This document shows positions 1-8,235 of a DNA stretch of 64,000 nt, one piece after another. Every line of letters begins with the position of its first letter. The stretch's first letter is position 1. A program made the position numbers and the translations under genes. The stretch is from SAR86 cluster bacterium SAR86B (lineage in GTDB: Bacteria > Pseudomonadota > Gammaproteobacteria > Magnimaribacterales > D2472): assembly GCA_905182885.1 (NCBI GenBank), contig CAJJCW010000002.1, positions 88,107 through 152,106 on the forward strand. The letters run 5' to 3'. The notes below the pieces were generated by a model. That model worked only from the letters and a program-made list of their open reading frames with translations, made no database searches and was not told the origin of the DNA.

Positions 1-22
1 ATATGTTCCATAGTATTTCTTC

Positions 23-1042
23 CTAATATGTAAATTCTACATCAACTTCATGAGGATTATTAACAAGATCGTCAATTAATGTTTTTGGTGGATGTTTTTG
101 GTAAATGATGTTGTGCAAAGAATCAACAAGGGGCATCTTGATTCCAAGGTCTTTCGACTCCTCTTTTATAACATCTAAGGTTCTAATGCCCTCTGCCACT
201 TGACCAACTTTGTCCTTAGCTTCTTGAAGACTCATTCCTTGTCCTAGATTTGATCCTAACTGATAATTTCTTGATAAACCTGATGTGCAAGTTGCTACTA
301 AATCTCCCATTCCAGAAAGACCAAGAAATGTAATAGGGTTTGCTCCTTTAGCAACTGCAAATCTACTCATTTCAGCCATGCTTCTTGTTAAAATTAAACC
401 TACCGCATTTTCGCCAACATCTAATGAATCAGCCATGCCGCATATAATTGCATAAATATTCTTTAAAGCTCCTGCAAGCTCAACACCTTGAATATCATTA
501 CTCGAATAAACCTTAAATGTATCTGATGACAAAACCTCTTTAACCTGATTAAGCAGGGCATTGCTTGAGCTAGCAATAACGGTTCCTGCTACTTTTTTTT
601 CAGCTATCTCTCTTGCAAGGTTTGGACCGCTTAGAACGCCAACATGATTTTTCTTAGTATCTATGTTCATGGAAATAATATCTGACATGGACCTAAATGG
701 ATTTAATTTAATACCTTTAGTACAAGAAATAATATGCGAGCCCTCTTCGATCATTGGATTGATTCGCTCCATTATTGTTTCAAAAATTACACTTGGAGTA
801 GCTATAAATACCAATGATGAGCTTTTCATAACATCTTCTAACTTTTCAGAAGCCAGTATATTTGGAGATAATTGTAATTCTGGATGGTAGGTAGAATTAG
901 CACCTTCAGAGTTAATTCTAAGAGCCTGTTCAGAATCTCTTACCCACAAAGATACCTTATATCCATTTGAAGCTGCAATATTAGCAAGGACGGTGCCAAA
1001 GCTACCTCCTCCCAATACAGCAACCTTAGTATTAGTATTCAT
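23..1042 (-). CDS. gpsA: glycerol-3-phosphate dehydrogenase [NAD(P)+]
   Basis: This cytosolic enzyme reduces dihydroxyacetone phosphate to sn-glycerol-3-phosphate, the backbone for phospholipids. The 339-residue product has the expected family length. The N-terminal Rossmann motif GGGSFGTVLA (about residues 11-20), the SGPNLAREIA segment (about 139-148) and the ELAGALKNIYAI segment with its catalytic lysine (about 187-198) are all visible, followed by the C-terminal GLSGMGDLVATC region. The ATG start lies 2 nt after the htpG stop codon, so it is probably cotranscribed behind htpG. The stop is 22 nt from the window edge. Nothing odd was seen. Confidence 0.97.
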   Translation of the reverse strand: MNTNTKVAVLGGGSFGTVLANIAASNGYKVSLWVRDSEQALRINSEGANSTYHPELQLSPNILASEKLEDVMKSSSLVFIATPSVIFETIMERINPMIEEGSHIISCTKGIKLNPFRSMSDIISMNIDTKKNHVGVLSGPNLAREIAEKKVAGTVIASSSNALLNQVKEVLSSDTFKVYSSNDIQGVELAGALKNIYAIICGMADSLDVGENAVGLILTRSMAEMSRFAVAKGANPITFLGLSGMGDLVATCTSGLSRNYQLGSNLGQGMSLQEAKDKVGQVAEGIRTLDVIKEESKDLGIKMPLVDSLHNIIYQKHPPKTLIDDLVNNPHEVDVEFTY

Positions 1043-1044
1043 GA

Positions 1045-2871
1045 TTATGATAAATATTTATCAAGCTGCCTAAGATACTTAGATGGATCCTTGGGAGAGC
1101 CTCCCTCTGCAATAACTGCGTAATCATATAAAAAATCTACAAACGAATTAAATTGCTTTCCTTTTAAATCTTTTAATTTTTTTAGAAGTTTATGTTTAAT
1201 ATTTATTTCAAAGATAGGATGTGAGGACCCTAGGGTTTGGCCTGATGCTTCAAGAATTTGTCTTAACTGTGCTCCGGGTTCATTTTGAGGAAGAATAAGA
1301 CAGGTAGCTGAGTTAGTAAGTCTTGAGCTAACTAAAACATCAGAAACCTTATCATCTAGATGTTTTTTTATTTTCTCAACAAGGCCTTGATCAGCCTCAG
1401 ATACTTTCTTATCAGAGGCATCACTATCAGCACTTTCTTTTGCCGCATTGACTAGTTGTTTACCCTTATATTCATTAAGACCGGTCATTAGCCACTCATC
1501 AATTCTATCCGTTAACAGAAGTACTTCTGTTTCTTTAGACCTCAATCCCTCAATATGGGGTGAGTTAGCAGCTGCTTCATAGGTATCTGCAACACAATAA
1601 TATATTTTATCTTGGTCATCATTCATTCTGCCTAAATAATCATCAAGAGTTTGGTCTGCATTATTAGAATCATTATGAGATGTACAAAAAAGCAATAAGC
1701 TAGAAATTAGCTCTTTATTTTCAATATCTTCAGATGGGCCTTCCTTTAAAACCAAACCATACTCTACCCAAAATTCTTTATATTTATCTAATGATGAATC
1801 TTTCAGGGATTTTAAGGATTCTAATATTTTTTTAGTTACGCCTTTTTTAATTGTGTCTACAAGGGGATGCTCTTGTAGAATTTCTCTAGAAACATTTAAA
1901 GGTAAGTCGCCCGTATCAATAATACCTCTAACAAATCTTAAATATAAAGGAAGGAAATTAGATGCATCATCCATAATAAAGACTCTTTGAATGTAAAGCT
2001 TTATACCTCTTGGAGACTCTCTATTCCATAAGTCAAAAGGAGGTTTAGAGGGAATATATAATAAATTAGTATATTCATTTTTTCCTTCAACTTTATTATG
2101 AGCCCACATCAATGGATCAGCTTGGTCGTAGCTCATAAATTTATAAAATTCTTTATATTCATCGTCCTTTATAGATCTTTTAGGCTTTAGCCATAATGCT
2201 TCAGCGTCGTTTATTCTGTGAGTTTCGTTAGATTCTGAAATTAGATTAAGTGGGAAATTAATATACTGGGAATACTTTTCTAGTAAGTATCTAACCCTAC
2301 CCTCATCTGCAAATTCTTTATTTTCTTCATTTAGAAAGATAATTATGTCTGTACCATTTGTTTCTTTTGTTACTTGCTGTAATTTATATTTTTCTTCTCC
2401 GTCACTCTCCCATAAAGTGGCAGCATCTGAATTATCAAAAACTGATTTAGTAATTACCTGAACTTTATCAGCCACCATAAATGCTGAATAAAAACCAACT
2501 CCAAATTGACCTATTAAGTTAGAATCTTTTTTATCATCTCCGGTAATATTACCCAGGAATGAAGCAGTTCCTGATCTGGCAATAGTTCCAATATTTTCAA
2601 TGACTTCGGCTTCTGACATTCCAATTCCATTATCAGAAATAATAATTTTATTTTCTTCTTTAATTACTTTTACATCAATTTTTAGATCTTTGTTAAAAAT
2701 AGATAGTGACTTGTCTTCTACAGCCTTAAATCTAAGTTTATCAATGGCATCTGAGGCATTAGAGACAAGCTCTCTAACAAATATTTCTTTATTAGAATAT
2801 AAAGAATGGATCATTAGCTTAAGAAGCTGCTTGGTTTCGGTTTGAAATACTTTAGTTTTTGATTTAGCCAT
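1045..2871 (-). CDS. htpG: molecular chaperone HtpG (Hsp90)
   Basis: Cytosolic Hsp90-family ATPase that assists folding and stress survival. The 608-residue protein starts with an N-terminal GHKL ATPase domain: ELVSNASDAIDKLR (the conserved E and N), DNGIGM and GQFGVGFYSAF are visible in the first 130 residues. A middle domain follows, with SPRGIKLYIQRVFI and the LPLNVSRE segment, and then a C-terminal dimerisation domain. Length matches bacterial HtpG (about 610-640) and the eukaryotic MEEVD tail is absent, as expected. An AGGGGA Shine-Dalgarno sequence sits 7 nt before the ATG, stronger than for most genes here. gpsA follows 2 nt downstream. Confidence 0.98.
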   Translation of the reverse strand: MAKSKTKVFQTETKQLLKLMIHSLYSNKEIFVRELVSNASDAIDKLRFKAVEDKSLSIFNKDLKIDVKVIKEENKIIISDNGIGMSEAEVIENIGTIARSGTASFLGNITGDDKKDSNLIGQFGVGFYSAFMVADKVQVITKSVFDNSDAATLWESDGEEKYKLQQVTKETNGTDIIIFLNEENKEFADEGRVRYLLEKYSQYINFPLNLISESNETHRINDAEALWLKPKRSIKDDEYKEFYKFMSYDQADPLMWAHNKVEGKNEYTNLLYIPSKPPFDLWNRESPRGIKLYIQRVFIMDDASNFLPLYLRFVRGIIDTGDLPLNVSREILQEHPLVDTIKKGVTKKILESLKSLKDSSLDKYKEFWVEYGLVLKEGPSEDIENKELISSLLLFCTSHNDSNNADQTLDDYLGRMNDDQDKIYYCVADTYEAAANSPHIEGLRSKETEVLLLTDRIDEWLMTGLNEYKGKQLVNAAKESADSDASDKKVSEADQGLVEKIKKHLDDKVSDVLVSSRLTNSATCLILPQNEPGAQLRQILEASGQTLGSSHPIFEINIKHKLLKKLKDLKGKQFNSFVDFLYDYAVIAEGGSPKDPSKYLRQLDKYLS

Positions 2872-2894
2872 GTTAATTCCCCTATGTTAAGTTA

Positions 2895-2922
2895 TTTGTA
2901 GTTCCTAATATTTGAAATTCAA
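2895..2922 (-). promoter_or_regulatory. candidate promoter for htpG-gpsA
   Basis: On the minus strand TTGAAT (2922-2917) and TACAAA (2900-2895) are 16 nt apart and about 25 nt upstream of the htpG ATG, in the only intergenic gap before this pair. The CTTGAA at the -35 position could also fit a sigma-32 type heat-shock promoter, but no clear CCCCAT-like -10 box is present. This is a hand-read match only. Confidence 0.35.
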
Positions 2923-2937
2923 GGTCTAAGCCTATAT

Positions 2938-3345
2938 TTATAGATAAATTACTCTAACTATCTGAACTATTGATGCGAAGAAAATAATCACAGTATTAAA
3001 AACACTGAGGCTATGTAATCCCTTAAATAAACTATCCCAACCTCTGTCTTTTGCAATATTTGTTAATGGGATAATTATGTATCCAAGAAATGAAAAAGAA
3101 ACAGCTACCAGAGCAATATAAATATCAATTGTTGAAAAGAAGAGATATGAAATCAATAAAGCTATTAGGGTAATTAAAAATAATAATAAGTAGTATCTTG
3201 GAAAGATTTTTCTCAAGAAGTTAGATGCATTCTGATCGTCAAGTACTTTAAAAACTACTGGAGCCGTTAGAAGAACTTGAGCAAATATTATCCCCAAAAC
3301 CAATGAGTAGCATAATATTAGGATAATTAATGTAACTATATTCAT
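2938..3345 (-). CDS. DUF4149-like four-helix membrane protein
   Basis: A 135-residue inner-membrane protein with about four predicted hydrophobic helices. The N-terminal pattern, a helix followed by a TAPVVFKVLDD segment and then FPRYYLLLF, resembles the DUF4149 / TMEM205-like family. The function of that family is unknown. It lies between htpG and tRNA-Asp on the same strand, 66 nt upstream of htpG, with the htpG promoter candidate in the gap. Assignment rests on pattern recognition of the PVVF and FPxYY features, not on a search. Confidence 0.7.
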   Translation of the reverse strand: MNIVTLIILILCYSLVLGIIFAQVLLTAPVVFKVLDDQNASNFLRKIFPRYYLLLFLITLIALLISYLFFSTIDIYIALVAVSFSFLGYIIIPLTNIAKDRGWDSLFKGLHSLSVFNTVIIFFASIVQIVRVIYL

Positions 3346-3352
3346 AATTAAG

Positions 3353-3427
3353 TGGCGGTCTGACGGGGAATCGAACCCCGAACACCGCCGTGACAGGGCG
3401 GAATTATAACCGTTTAACTACCAGACC
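3353..3427 (-). tRNA. tRNA-Asp (GTC)
   Basis: The minus strand folds as a cloverleaf. The acceptor stem GGTCTGG pairs with TCAGACC, the anticodon arm CCGCC-CTGTCAC-GGCGG carries anticodon GTC, and the T arm is CGGGG-TTCGATT-CCCCG. The discriminator G and the CCA end are encoded. The D loop is slightly short. Confidence 0.97.
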
Positions 3428-3483
3428 ACTAAACCGTTGGATTGAATAATATCTATTTTAGATAAAAGTGCAACCAAAAAAAA

Positions 3484-3560
3484 TGGTGGGTGATGACAGG
3501 TTCGAACTGCCGACCCTCTCGGTGTAAACGAGATGCTCTACCAAACTGAGCTAATCACCC
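3484..3560 (-). tRNA. tRNA-Val (TAC)
   Basis: A 77-nt cloverleaf on the minus strand, including an encoded CCA end. The acceptor GGGTGAT pairs with the 3' ATCACCC, the anticodon arm TCTCG-TTTACAC-CGAGA gives anticodon TAC, and the T arm GGCAG-TTCGAAC-CTGTC is normal. It lies 56 nt upstream of tRNA-Asp on the same strand, so the two may share one transcript. Confidence 0.97.
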
Positions 3561-3663
3561 ATTCTATCAATCAAAAAAGGTATATTTTACAACTACCAAT
3601 GATTGAGGTGGCTAATAATACTATTTTATTTATAAAAATAATACGACTATTTCACATCAAACT

Positions 3664-4545
3664 TTATTTTTTTGAAAGATTAATTCTTGCTAAATATATC
3701 CCCAGGAAAGTTATCCCTACAAATAGTAATTGTGTAATATTTAAGAATTCTGAGAAAATAAAAGAAGCAAGTATAGTCGCAGTTAAAGGCTGCATCAGTA
3801 AACCAATAGAACCGCTAGATGCTGAGATATTAGCTATGCCTATAGTAATTAAAAACTGTCCTCCAAATTGGCATAAGAATGCCAAAAGTATCAAATTACC
3901 CCATTCTATAGTCGAAGTCGGAATTTTTACCCCCCCTTCTATTACAGTTGGGATAATTGAAAAGATACAGCAGAAAAAAGTTGTATAAAAAATAATATTT
4001 AAAGCCGTTTCCTTTCCAAGCCTAGATATAATTAATAAATAAGTCCCGTAGAACAAGGCAGCAACAAGACATAAAATATCCCCTAATACCTTTCCGTTAG
4101 CATAATTATTAGAAAACATTATTAAACCAGTAATGCCAAAATAAGTTATAAAAAATGATAAAACAAAGCCCTTATTTGGAACTTCTTTAAAAATAATAAA
4201 AGATAAAATAGCAACAAAAATTGGGGCAGAGTTAACAATTATTGTTGCATTGGATACTGATGTTATATTCATGCTGTAGTGCCAAAGAAGTAGATCGGTT
4301 GTAAATGCCAAAGATGCTATGGCTGAATAGAAGATAGTTTTTTTACTTTTAACTCTAAAAAAAATAGTTTTATTTTTAATAAGATTAAGTGCTAAAAGGA
4401 AAGGTAATGTAAGAAACATTCTATAAAAAAGTATTCCAGATGAAGATAATTCACTCCATTTAACAAATATTGGAGCAAAGCCAATAAGCATCGCACCTGC
4501 AGCTAACATAATAAAATAATTTGAACGCTGAAAATTCTCAATCAT
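3664..4545 (-). CDS. EamA / DMT-superfamily permease
   Basis: A 293-residue inner-membrane protein with about ten hydrophobic helices arranged as two EamA repeats of about five helices each. The first repeat starts with GAMLIGFAPIFVKWSE and the second near ALFYGTYLLIISRLG. This is typical of drug/metabolite transporters of the RhaT/YdcZ type. The substrate cannot be told from sequence. It is divergent from xseA (17 nt between the two ATGs), so promoters for both genes must lie within or next to the coding regions. Confidence 0.88.
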   Translation of the reverse strand: MIENFQRSNYFIMLAAGAMLIGFAPIFVKWSELSSSGILFYRMFLTLPFLLALNLIKNKTIFFRVKSKKTIFYSAIASLAFTTDLLLWHYSMNITSVSNATIIVNSAPIFVAILSFIIFKEVPNKGFVLSFFITYFGITGLIMFSNNYANGKVLGDILCLVAALFYGTYLLIISRLGKETALNIIFYTTFFCCIFSIIPTVIEGGVKIPTSTIEWGNLILLAFLCQFGGQFLITIGIANISASSGSIGLLMQPLTATILASFIFSEFLNITQLLFVGITFLGIYLARINLSKK

Positions 4546-4550
4546 GAAGT

Positions 4551-4556
4551 TATACT
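4551..4556 (+). promoter_or_regulatory. candidate -10 box of a leaderless xseA transcript
   Basis: TATACT ends 6 nt before the xseA ATG at 4563, so transcription would start at or next to the start codon. No Shine-Dalgarno sequence is present. A clear -35 box at normal spacing is not visible. Confidence 0.4.
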
Positions 4557-4562
4557 TTGTCT

Positions 4563-5927
4563 ATGAAAGAAGACATTGTAGAGCAAGATAAAGAAATTAT
4601 CTCTGTTGGTGAGCTTAATAGATCGGCTAAGTACCTTCTAGAGAACACCTTTAATAACATTGCCGTTGTAGGTGAAATATCTAATATGTCTAGGCCAAGC
4701 TCCGGTCATATTTACTTCACATTAAAAGATGAAGATGGAGCTATTGGCTGTGCAATGTGGCGTTCCCAAGCATCGAGACTCAATTTTTCACCTGAAAATG
4801 GAGATCAGTGCATCCTTAAAGGCCAAGTAAGTCTTTATCCTGCAACGGGTAGATATCAGCTAATGGTTAAATCAATTGAACAAGCTGGCTCTGGAAACCT
4901 AATGCAGCAATTCGAAGCCTTGAAAAACAAACTTGATAAAGAAGGGTTATTTGATTTAAATACAAAACGAGATATTCCTAAATCTCCTAGGCATATAGGA
5001 GTTATTACTTCTGAATCAACTGCTGCTTTACAAGATATTTTAAGCACAATTCAAAGAAGGGCTCCATCGGCACAAGTGAGCATAAGCGCCTCAGTGGTTC
5101 AAGGAGATAATGCGCCAAATAATATAATAAAGGCTCTAAACAGGATTGTTATATTCAATGAAAAAAACCCTGATAATAAGATAGATGTTGTAATTCTAGC
5201 AAGAGGTGGCGGTTCTATCGAGGATCTATGGTGCTTTAACAACGAGGATTTGGCCAGAGAAATTGCTGCATACCCTATTCCAACAATATCTGGAGTTGGT
5301 CATGAAATAGATTTTACAATTTGTGATTTTGTGTCTGATATGAGGGCTCCCACACCAACAGCATCTGCTGAATTAGTTTCAGAATTTAATTTTAAAATAA
5401 GAGATAGGCTGGCTGATTTAAATTTATCTCTTTTTAAATCTATAGAGCAGGTGATTAGAACTAAAAAACAATTTGTCGGCGCATTGAAATCAAGCATTAA
5501 GAATCCATTGATGATATTAAGAGAACAAAGTCAGAAATTAGATAATTTTGAGTTGAGGTTAAATCAAAAGATATCTCTTAACTATGCAATTAAAAATCAA
5601 TCGATCAAGCTTCTCTCATCAAGACTTCTTCAAAAAAGCCCAAAATCATTTTTAAAAGAGCTAAATAACAAAATATTGAATATAGATTCAAACTTAACTA
5701 AAAGTATAAAAATAAAAATATCATTTAACCGTTCTCAGCTGTCTGAATATAATAAAAATCTTTCAATACTCAATCCTTTATCTATTCTAGATAGGGGTTA
5801 TTCAATAATTCAAAATAAAGCTGGTGTAGCTGTTAAATCAAGTAAAGAGGTAGGCTTGGGGGAGATTCTATCAGCGAGATTAAGCGAAGGATTTGTTCAG
5901 GTTGAAGTAAATAAAATTGATGAATAA
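4563..5927 (+). CDS. xseA: exodeoxyribonuclease VII large subunit
   Basis: The large, catalytic subunit of exonuclease VII, which degrades single-stranded DNA in repair. The protein (454 residues from the ATG at 4563) has an N-terminal OB-fold (NIAVVGEISNMSRPSSGHIY, about residues 33-52), then the catalytic core with the RGGGSIEDLWCFN and SGVGHEIDFTICD motifs, and a C-terminal coiled-coil region ending in the conserved LDRGYSII segment. An in-frame TTG lies two codons upstream, but ATG is the more likely start. The 3' end overlaps the next gene by 8 nt. xseB is not in the window. Confidence 0.97.
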   Translation: MKEDIVEQDKEIISVGELNRSAKYLLENTFNNIAVVGEISNMSRPSSGHIYFTLKDEDGAIGCAMWRSQASRLNFSPENGDQCILKGQVSLYPATGRYQLMVKSIEQAGSGNLMQQFEALKNKLDKEGLFDLNTKRDIPKSPRHIGVITSESTAALQDILSTIQRRAPSAQVSISASVVQGDNAPNNIIKALNRIVIFNEKNPDNKIDVVILARGGGSIEDLWCFNNEDLAREIAAYPIPTISGVGHEIDFTICDFVSDMRAPTPTASAELVSEFNFKIRDRLADLNLSLFKSIEQVIRTKKQFVGALKSSIKNPLMILREQSQKLDNFELRLNQKISLNYAIKNQSIKLLSSRLLQKSPKSFLKELNNKILNIDSNLTKSIKIKISFNRSQLSEYNKNLSILNPLSILDRGYSIIQNKAGVAVKSSKEVGLGEILSARLSEGFVQVEVNKIDE

Positions 5928-6732
5928 AGCATTTTATTCTTTTTTCTTGCTCCTTACATATGCTAATTTCTGTCAAGCGGCTTTGGATGGAGTGCCTGGA
6001 GAAGTTATTGCAGTAAAAGATCATGAGGGCATTTCGAATTTAGATCAGAGGCTTTTAGAAATTAATTTTAAAGACCAGGATTATATTTTGCTTCCTATCC
6101 CCTATTCAGCCTCAAACAAATCTAACCAGTTTTATGGGATGAGAATAAATATAATAAAGAAAGACTTTGGAGAATCAAGAATAACTATAAATGATTTATC
6201 TAAAGTTAATTTAAGTAAAGAAGATTCAGACAGGGCCTATAAAGAGGCAATGCAAATCAAAAATGCAGTTAATACCTACTCAATAGATTTGAAGCCAAAT
6301 ATGAACTTTGCCTCACCCATACCAAATGGAATTATTTCAAGCAGGTATGGAAAGAAAAGATTTATAAATAGCACCCCTAGATCCCCTCACCTTTCATTGG
6401 ACATAGCAGCAGGCGAAGGTACTCCTATTCAAGCTCCAGCTAAAGGCAAGGTGATTCTAACTGGTAACTTTTTTTACTCAGGAAACTATTTAATAATCGA
6501 TCACGGTTATGGTCTTTTATCTTCTTACAGTCACATGTCTGAGATATATCTAAAAACTGGAGATTATGTTGAGAAAGGTGAAGGCATTGGCTCCGTTGGG
6601 TCAACTGGTCGGGTAACAGGTCCTCATCTTCATTGGACTGTCTATCTAAATAAGATCAGGATTAATCCTGAGTCACTATTAAAAAAAGATTACCTACAAA
6701 GTATTTTGCAAAGCTACAAGGATGTTATTTAG
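5920..6732 (+). CDS. secreted M23-family (LytM) peptidoglycan endopeptidase
   Basis: A periplasmic zinc endopeptidase predicted to cut peptide cross-links in peptidoglycan. A short N-terminal signal peptide ends near CQA. A divergent N-terminal domain is followed by a complete C-terminal M23 domain with the zinc ligands HLSLD, the HGYGLLSSYSH segment and GPHLHW. All metal-binding residues are present, so it is probably active rather than a degenerate EnvC/NlpD-type activator. The ATG overlaps the xseA stop codon by 8 nt, implying translational coupling. Its 3' end overlaps the convergent TlpA-like gene by 39 nt. Confidence 0.92.
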   Translation: MNKAFYSFFLLLTYANFCQAALDGVPGEVIAVKDHEGISNLDQRLLEINFKDQDYILLPIPYSASNKSNQFYGMRINIIKKDFGESRITINDLSKVNLSKEDSDRAYKEAMQIKNAVNTYSIDLKPNMNFASPIPNGIISSRYGKKRFINSTPRSPHLSLDIAAGEGTPIQAPAKGKVILTGNFFYSGNYLIIDHGYGLLSSYSHMSEIYLKTGDYVEKGEGIGSVGSTGRVTGPHLHWTVYLNKIRINPESLLKKDYLQSILQSYKDVI

Positions 6733-7146
6733 ATCATCTTTTGTTTGAGGTCTAAAAAAAGATTTTTCTAAAATACCGTTAGGATTAATAAAAAATGTTG
6801 CAGGGACTGCTGGTGGTGTTTCTATACCCCATATATCCCTAGGATGAGATATAAGAGATGGTATTTCTAAATTAAATTTTCTAGCTACAGGCTCAAGGTC
6901 AGTCTCATCTAATTCATCAAAATTAAATGCAAATACACGAACCTCTGGATTTTCTTTAGAGAATTCAATTAATTCTGGTATTTCTTTTATACAAGGTGCA
7001 CACCAGTCTGCCCAATAGTTTACAACGACCCAACTTCCTTTCATTTTCTCAAAAGTTGTATTGGAGCCATTAAAAACTTCTACATCATTTTTTTGACATC
7101 CAAATAATAGGAATATGCATATCAGGGGTATAATTTTCTTAATCAT
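6694..7146 (-). CDS. TlpA-like thioredoxin-fold lipoprotein
   Basis: A periplasmic, membrane-anchored disulfide reductase candidate. The start at 7146 gives a signal peptide with lipobox LLFGC, so the mature protein is probably lipid-modified. The thioredoxin fold contains the active site WADWCAPCIKE and the cis-proline region VPATFFINPNG. Length (150 residues) fits TlpA/ResA relatives. Its partner is unknown, though the ccm operon at 42-48 kb carries a separate dedicated CcmG. The last 39 nt overlap the M23 peptidase gene tail to tail. A second in-frame ATG four codons upstream is possible. Confidence 0.9.
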   Translation of the reverse strand: MIKKIIPLICIFLLFGCQKNDVEVFNGSNTTFEKMKGSWVVVNYWADWCAPCIKEIPELIEFSKENPEVRVFAFNFDELDETDLEPVARKFNLEIPSLISHPRDIWGIETPPAVPATFFINPNGILEKSFFRPQTKDDLNNILVALQNTL

Positions 7147-7169
7147 GGAAGATATCATAGGCTAAAAAT

Positions 7170-7766
7170 ATGGAAAATAAATACCTGTTAATACTTTTTT
7201 ACTCCGCTGGTGGATCTGTAAGAAATATAGCTCATTCAATTGCTGAGGGAGCAGAGAATGAGGGTGTTGAAATTAAAATAAGAACAGTGCCTAAAGTTTC
7301 AGCAGTAACTGAGCAAACTGAAGAGCTAATTCCAGAAAAAGGCGAGATATATTGTACAAAAGATGATTTGATTAACTGCAGCGGACTAGCCATAGGCTCT
7401 CCAACAAGATTTGGTTCAATGGCATCACCTCTTAAATATTTCCTAGACTCCACTGGAGACTTATGGGCCTCTAATACACTTGAAGGTAAGCCTGGCATAG
7501 CTTTTACATCTACGGGATCAATGCACGGAGGACAAGAAGTAACTTTGTTTAATTTAATAACTTATATGCTGCACCATGGGATGATAATTCATGGCTCGCC
7601 CTACTCTATTAAAGAATTAAGTAGCTCTACTGCTGGGGGAACTCCATACGGCCCATCGCATGTCGAAAGCTTTAATGACAGTAATAAGCTAACCCCAGAT
7701 GAGCATACTATCGCAATGGAAACAGGCATTAGATTAGCTAAATTAATCAAGAAATTAAATGCTTAG
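7170..7766 (+). CDS. wrbA: WrbA-type NAD(P)H:quinone oxidoreductase
   Basis: A flavodoxin-fold FMN enzyme that reduces quinones by two electrons. The 198-residue protein shows the N-terminal phosphate-binding loop YSAGGSVRNIA, the GSPTRFGSMASPLKYFLD segment typical of WrbA, and the STGSMHGGQE flavin-contacting segment. Length matches WrbA. It overlaps the following DUF2069 gene by 8 nt; I recall the same pair in many gammaproteobacteria. It is divergent from the TlpA-like gene with 23 nt between starts. Confidence 0.95.
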   Translation: MENKYLLILFYSAGGSVRNIAHSIAEGAENEGVEIKIRTVPKVSAVTEQTEELIPEKGEIYCTKDDLINCSGLAIGSPTRFGSMASPLKYFLDSTGDLWASNTLEGKPGIAFTSTGSMHGGQEVTLFNLITYMLHHGMIIHGSPYSIKELSSSTAGGTPYGPSHVESFNDSNKLTPDEHTIAMETGIRLAKLIKKLNA

Positions 7767-8091
7767 CCTTAAAAAATATAAGGCACTAACTAGTTTGTTT
7801 ATATTTTCATTAATCCTTGTAAAGTTTTTAACTGTTATTGATCTCAGAATCACCAATACTTTTTTTATTATATGGTCTTTACCTTTCGTATTTTTTTACT
7901 TCCAAGCAAGATCTCTTTCAATTAAAGCTTATCAATGGTTTTGCTTTATATTGCTTATATACTTCATGTCTTCTGCATTAAGAGTGTTTGGAGTAGATAT
8001 CTATCTATATGACTTGCTTGAATTAATCCTAGTTATGTTCTTTTTTATACATTGCATGCTCGGGCCCAAGACCATTAGAAAATATATGTAA
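7759..8091 (+). CDS. DUF2069 inner-membrane protein
   Basis: A 110-residue protein with four hydrophobic helices. Its position directly after wrbA, with an ATG overlapping the wrbA stop codon by 8 nt, and its size and helix count fit the DUF2069 family. The function of that family is not known. The coupling suggests that its product is made together with WrbA. Confidence 0.75.
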   Translation: MLSLKKYKALTSLFIFSLILVKFLTVIDLRITNTFFIIWSLPFVFFYFQARSLSIKAYQWFCFILLIYFMSSALRVFGVDIYLYDLLELILVMFFFIHCMLGPKTIRKYM

Positions 8092-8188
8092 AGTTTACTT
8101 TACATAAGCCTGCTACTAATCTATTATCCTTAATCATTAAAGATAATTAATAATGTAACCTTTCCTTCTCAAGGTATAGATGGTAATG

Positions 8189-8217
8189 TTGCGTAACATT
8201 TTTAAAGAAATTAAATA
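8189..8217 (+). promoter_or_regulatory. candidate promoter for sppA
   Basis: TTGCGT (8189-8194) and TAAATA (8212-8217) are 17 nt apart in the 144-nt gap upstream of sppA. An AAGGGG ribosome binding site follows, 9 nt before the ATG. The rest of the gap (8092-8188) is AT-rich with no recognisable gene. Confidence 0.35.
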
Positions 8218-8235
8218 TATTAAGGGGTTGATCTA

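Noticed and set aside
8180-8203. ATGTT-GCG-AACAT hairpin with T run upstream of sppA as a terminator or attenuator
   Set aside because: The stem is only about five AT-rich pairs and no leader frame or competing structure was found.
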